From positions 1 to 14,796 of the forward strand of contig VMTI01000027.1 of NCBI GenBank assembly GCA_013791675.1: a DNA stretch of 14,796 nucleotides, given 5' to 3'. The notes beneath the pieces are model-generated. The model made no database searches, was not told where the DNA came from, and was given only the letters and a program-made list of their open reading frames with translations. This stretch comes from a bacterium. Lineage in GTDB: Bacteria; CG03. Below are positions 12,702-14,796 of the stretch, piece after piece (position 1 is the first letter of the stretch; each line of letters begins with the position of its first letter). Both the position numbers and the translations under genes were made by a program.

Positions 12702-13696
12702 TGGATAGGTCAATAATAGAAACAGTAGGGGCGTTAGCGTCGCTGAAAAATGTGCTTATAACAGGTCATTCCGGGCCCGACGGTGATTCCATCGGTTCCG
12801 CTCTTGCGCTGGCGTCTTTTTTGCGGAGGCTTGGCGCCAGAGTGACCATTTGCCAGAGTGACGCTATTCCCCGTGAGCTAACTTTCCTCGGGACTTCGGG
12901 AATAAAAACGCCTGAACGCCCGTGCCTTGAGGGTCGTGACGGAATAATTTTTCTTGAATGTTTTATACCCGAAAGAAGCGGTTTCGCTTTCACTAAAGAG
13001 GAACTCGGCTCACTTGAGGTTTTTAACATAGACCATCACCCCGATAACAGAAATTACGGGGATTATAACATAGCCGATTCCGAAGTGTCGTCGGTGGCGG
13101 AGATAATATATCAGTTTTTCGTTCTGCGCCGCCTGCCGCTCCTCAAAAGCGAAGCCGCGGCGCTTTTAACGGGCATTGTCACCGACACGGGAAGGTTCTC
13201 TCAGAAAAACACCACGCCGGAATGCCTCATCATCGCCGCCGAACTTATCCGCGCCGGAGCCAGCATAAGCAAACTTTATAATCAGATATATGGTTCTCAG
13301 AAACCAGCGAGAATAAAACTTCTCGCGGAAACTCTCGGCACAATAGAGATAATAAACGGCTCCGTCGCCTGCATGTGGACGGACAGAAAAATGCTTGAAA
13401 GAACCGGCGCGGTTTACGGCGATACGAAGGATTTTATAAATTACGCGCGAGACCTGGACGGAGTTGAAGCGGCCTGTTATATCAGGGAAGCGGAAAAAAG
13501 AAAAATACACATGAATTTCAGGTCTCTTAAAAAAAACATTCTGCCATTTGTTAAAAAATTCCACGGCGGCGGGCACAAACTCGCCTGCGGAGTAACCATA
13601 GACGGTGATTTTAATAAGATGAGAGCGCGTATTGCCTCTGATTTCGCGGATTACATCAGCTCCGGCAAGTTGAAACGCCGCGCCGCGCAGAAATAG
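12701..13696 (+). CDS. nrnA: NrnA-like DHH/DHHA1 phosphoesterase (nanoRNase / pAp phosphatase)
   Basis: A 331-residue cytosolic phosphoesterase. NrnA proteins degrade short oligoribonucleotides and 3'-phosphoadenosine 5'-phosphate. The DHH domain has H23-SGP-D27-G-D29 (motif I), FLECFIPERSG (motif II region, Glu86), NIDHHPDN with Asp111-His112-His113 (motif III) and GIVTDTGRFS with Asp162 (motif IV). The DHHA1 domain ends with HGGGHKLACGV, the substrate-binding glycine-histidine motif. Motif II normally carries Asp; here it is Glu, a conservative change possibly typical of some lineages. The start overlaps the transferase stop by one base. ribF begins 11 bp after its TAG. In many genomes nrnA sits in the nusA-infB-rbfA operon with truB and ribF, which agrees with the ribF neighbour. 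Substrate preference cannot be told from sequence. Confidence 0.9.
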   Translation: MDRSIIETVGALASLKNVLITGHSGPDGDSIGSALALASFLRRLGARVTICQSDAIPRELTFLGTSGIKTPERPCLEGRDGIIFLECFIPERSGFAFTKEELGSLEVFNIDHHPDNRNYGDYNIADSEVSSVAEIIYQFFVLRRLPLLKSEAAALLTGIVTDTGRFSQKNTTPECLIIAAELIRAGASISKLYNQIYGSQKPARIKLLAETLGTIEIINGSVACMWTDRKMLERTGAVYGDTKDFINYARDLDGVEAACYIREAEKRKIHMNFRSLKKNILPFVKKFHGGGHKLACGVTIDGDFNKMRARIASDFADYISSGKLKRRAAQK

Positions 13697-13707
13697 CCGG
13701 AAGTTTT

Positions 13708-14634
13708 GTGAAAGCAGCCACCGCAAAAAAATCGGCACGACACATCGCACCCGCGGTTGCGGCGACAATAGGAATTTACGACGGCGTTCATGCCGGACAT
13801 AGAGTTGTGCTCAAAGAACTTCTGAAATGCCCCGGCAGAAAAAAAGTCTTTGTTTTTTTCAGCAATCCCAAAAAATCCGGCGACATAGTAACGAACGCCA
13901 TGGAACGGAAGAATATTCTCGCGGAGATGGGGCTCGACTCCGTCATGCTGAAAATAGAACAATACTGGAAGATGAGCGCCGGGGATTTTTTGAAAAAGGT
14001 GCTCATAAAAAAATACAGGGTGCGGCGGCTCGTTATCGGCGAAGATTTTGTCTTCGGCCGGAAAAGAGAGGGCACCGTCGGGAAACTTAAAAAATGGGCG
14101 CGTGAGTCAGGCGTCGCCGTTTCAGTGGTGAAGACAAAGACTCTCGGCGGCTGTAAAATTTCAACAACGCGCATCAAAAAACTTATTTCGCATTCGAAAA
14201 CGTTCCTCGCCGCGCAACTGATGGGCAGGCCTTACACCGTTTCCGGAAAAAAGGTGCGGGGGAAGGGTATAGCGGGGACGCTGGGTTTTCCTACGGTAAA
14301 TCTTATTCCCGAAAAGCATAAAGCGGTGCCGGAGGGCGTTTTCACGGCGGAAGTGATATGTAAAGCCGGCCGTTTTCCGGCGGTGGTCAACTCAGGGAGC
14401 GCTCCGACGTTCGGCATTAAAAAAGTGCTTGAGTTTTACGCTCTTTCGGGGTATTCTCCGGAAATTTTGAAATGCGGAAATTTCAAAATATTGTTCGGAA
14501 AATTTATAAGAAAACAGAAAAAATTTACAACAAAGGAACGCCTTGCCGCAAGAATAAAGAAGGATGTGCAATTTGCTGTTGCCAGCGGAACGGATAAGAG
14601 TTATTATCAAAGAATTAGGTATGGCAAAAATTGA
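13708..14634 (+). CDS. ribF: Bifunctional riboflavin kinase / FAD synthetase
   Basis: A 308-residue enzyme that phosphorylates riboflavin to FMN and adenylates FMN to FAD. The N-terminal nucleotidyltransferase (~15-165) shows TIGIYDGVHAGH with the HxGH motif (family form usually G-N/K-F-DGVHLGH), then VIGEDFVFGRKREGTVGKL and ISTTRIKKLI. The kinase domain (~180-305) shows MGRPYTVSGKKVRGKGIAGT, LGFPTVNL, PEGVFTAEV, NSGSAPTFG and LEFYAL, whose Glu is the expected catalytic base, although the family usually reads EVH there. The start is GTG at 13708 with GGAAG close upstream; no ATG is available ahead of the HxGH motif in this frame. It closes the flavin pathway begun at ribD and makes the FMN sensed by the riboswitch, but lies outside the switch-controlled transcript. 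Confidence 0.93.
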   Translation: MKAATAKKSARHIAPAVAATIGIYDGVHAGHRVVLKELLKCPGRKKVFVFFSNPKKSGDIVTNAMERKNILAEMGLDSVMLKIEQYWKMSAGDFLKKVLIKKYRVRRLVIGEDFVFGRKREGTVGKLKKWARESGVAVSVVKTKTLGGCKISTTRIKKLISHSKTFLAAQLMGRPYTVSGKKVRGKGIAGTLGFPTVNLIPEKHKAVPEGVFTAEVICKAGRFPAVVNSGSAPTFGIKKVLEFYALSGYSPEILKCGNFKILFGKFIRKQKKFTTKERLAARIKKDVQFAVASGTDKSYYQRIRYGKN

Positions 14635-14674
14635 GTTTTTGGAAGTGTTAAAAAAATAGCAGGAGGTTTTTAAA

Positions 14675-14796
14675 ATGAAAAGAGTGTATCACTTCATCGG
14701 CAAAAACGCCGAGGGTAACGCAAAGATGAAAAATGATCTTGGGGGCAAAGGGGCGAACCTTGCCGAAATGGCGAAAATAGGCGTGCCTGTCCCTCC
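14675..14796 (+). CDS. ppdK: Pyruvate, phosphate dikinase, N-terminal fragment (3' end outside window)
   Basis: The first 40 residues read MKRVYHFIGKNAEGNAKMKN followed by DLGGKGANLAEMAKIGVPVP, the highly conserved PPDK opening (AEGN-x-x-M-x-x-x-LGGKGANLAEM). It belongs to the ATP-grasp nucleotide-binding part. The enzyme interconverts pyruvate, ATP and Pi with PEP, AMP and PPi, serving glycolysis or gluconeogenesis in many anaerobes. AGGAGG (14661-14666) eight bases before the ATG is the strongest ribosome-binding site in the window. It follows ribF by 40 bp on the same strand. The frame runs off the end at 14796. Confidence 0.95.
   Translation, partial: MKRVYHFIGKNAEGNAKMKNDLGGKGANLAEMAKIGVPVP

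Overview
The window reads as a chromosomal segment of a diderm, probably uncultured bacterium. All recognisable genes lie on the + strand. Two proteins carry lipoprotein signal peptides, there is an MscS-type channel, a PPDK-type central metabolism gene, and a short GGGGTCA...TGACCCC palindromic repeat. This mix would fit an Elusimicrobiota- or Omnitrophota-like lineage, but that placement is a low-confidence inference and no rRNA or other phylogenetic marker is present.

Layout. (1) 1-125: C-terminal end of an IS30-family transposase, abutting the start of a TPR lipoprotein gene (137-1045). (2) 1066-2208: an MFS transporter whose ribosome-binding region is occupied by a 19-bp palindrome. (3) 2241-5366: a promoter, an FMN riboswitch with an intrinsic terminator, then the overlapping genes ribD, ribE and ribBA. 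(4) 5367-7335: an interpolated, A+T-richer module that encodes a small pseudopilin-like lipoprotein and an AlbA_2/GHKL/winged-helix protein with five TDKT repeats. (5) 7336-10551: an inverted repeat and a probable promoter, then ribH, nusB, a small CxxC/HxxxC protein and ligA. (6) 10553-11605: an MscS-family channel. (7) 11622-14634: a promoter with an extended -10, then a WecA/TagO-like sugar-phosphate transferase, a NrnA-like DHH phosphoesterase and ribF. (8) 14675 to the end: the N-terminus of pyruvate phosphate dikinase.

How the genes work together. RibBA (GTP and ribulose-5-P entry), RibD (deaminase/reductase), RibH (lumazine synthase) and RibE (riboflavin synthase) make riboflavin. RibF, about 7 kb downstream, converts it to FMN and FAD. 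FMN is the ligand of the riboswitch in front of ribD, so the feedback loop is contained within the window. The ribDE-BA-H-nusB order is a common bacterial arrangement, but here it is split between ribBA and ribH, and ribH seems to have its own promoter next to the insertion.

Most of the window is housekeeping. The parts that deserve a second look are the riboswitch expression platform (the terminator U-tract touches the ribD start codon), the interpolated module and its flanking repeats, and the two mobile-repeat junctions placed directly against start codons.
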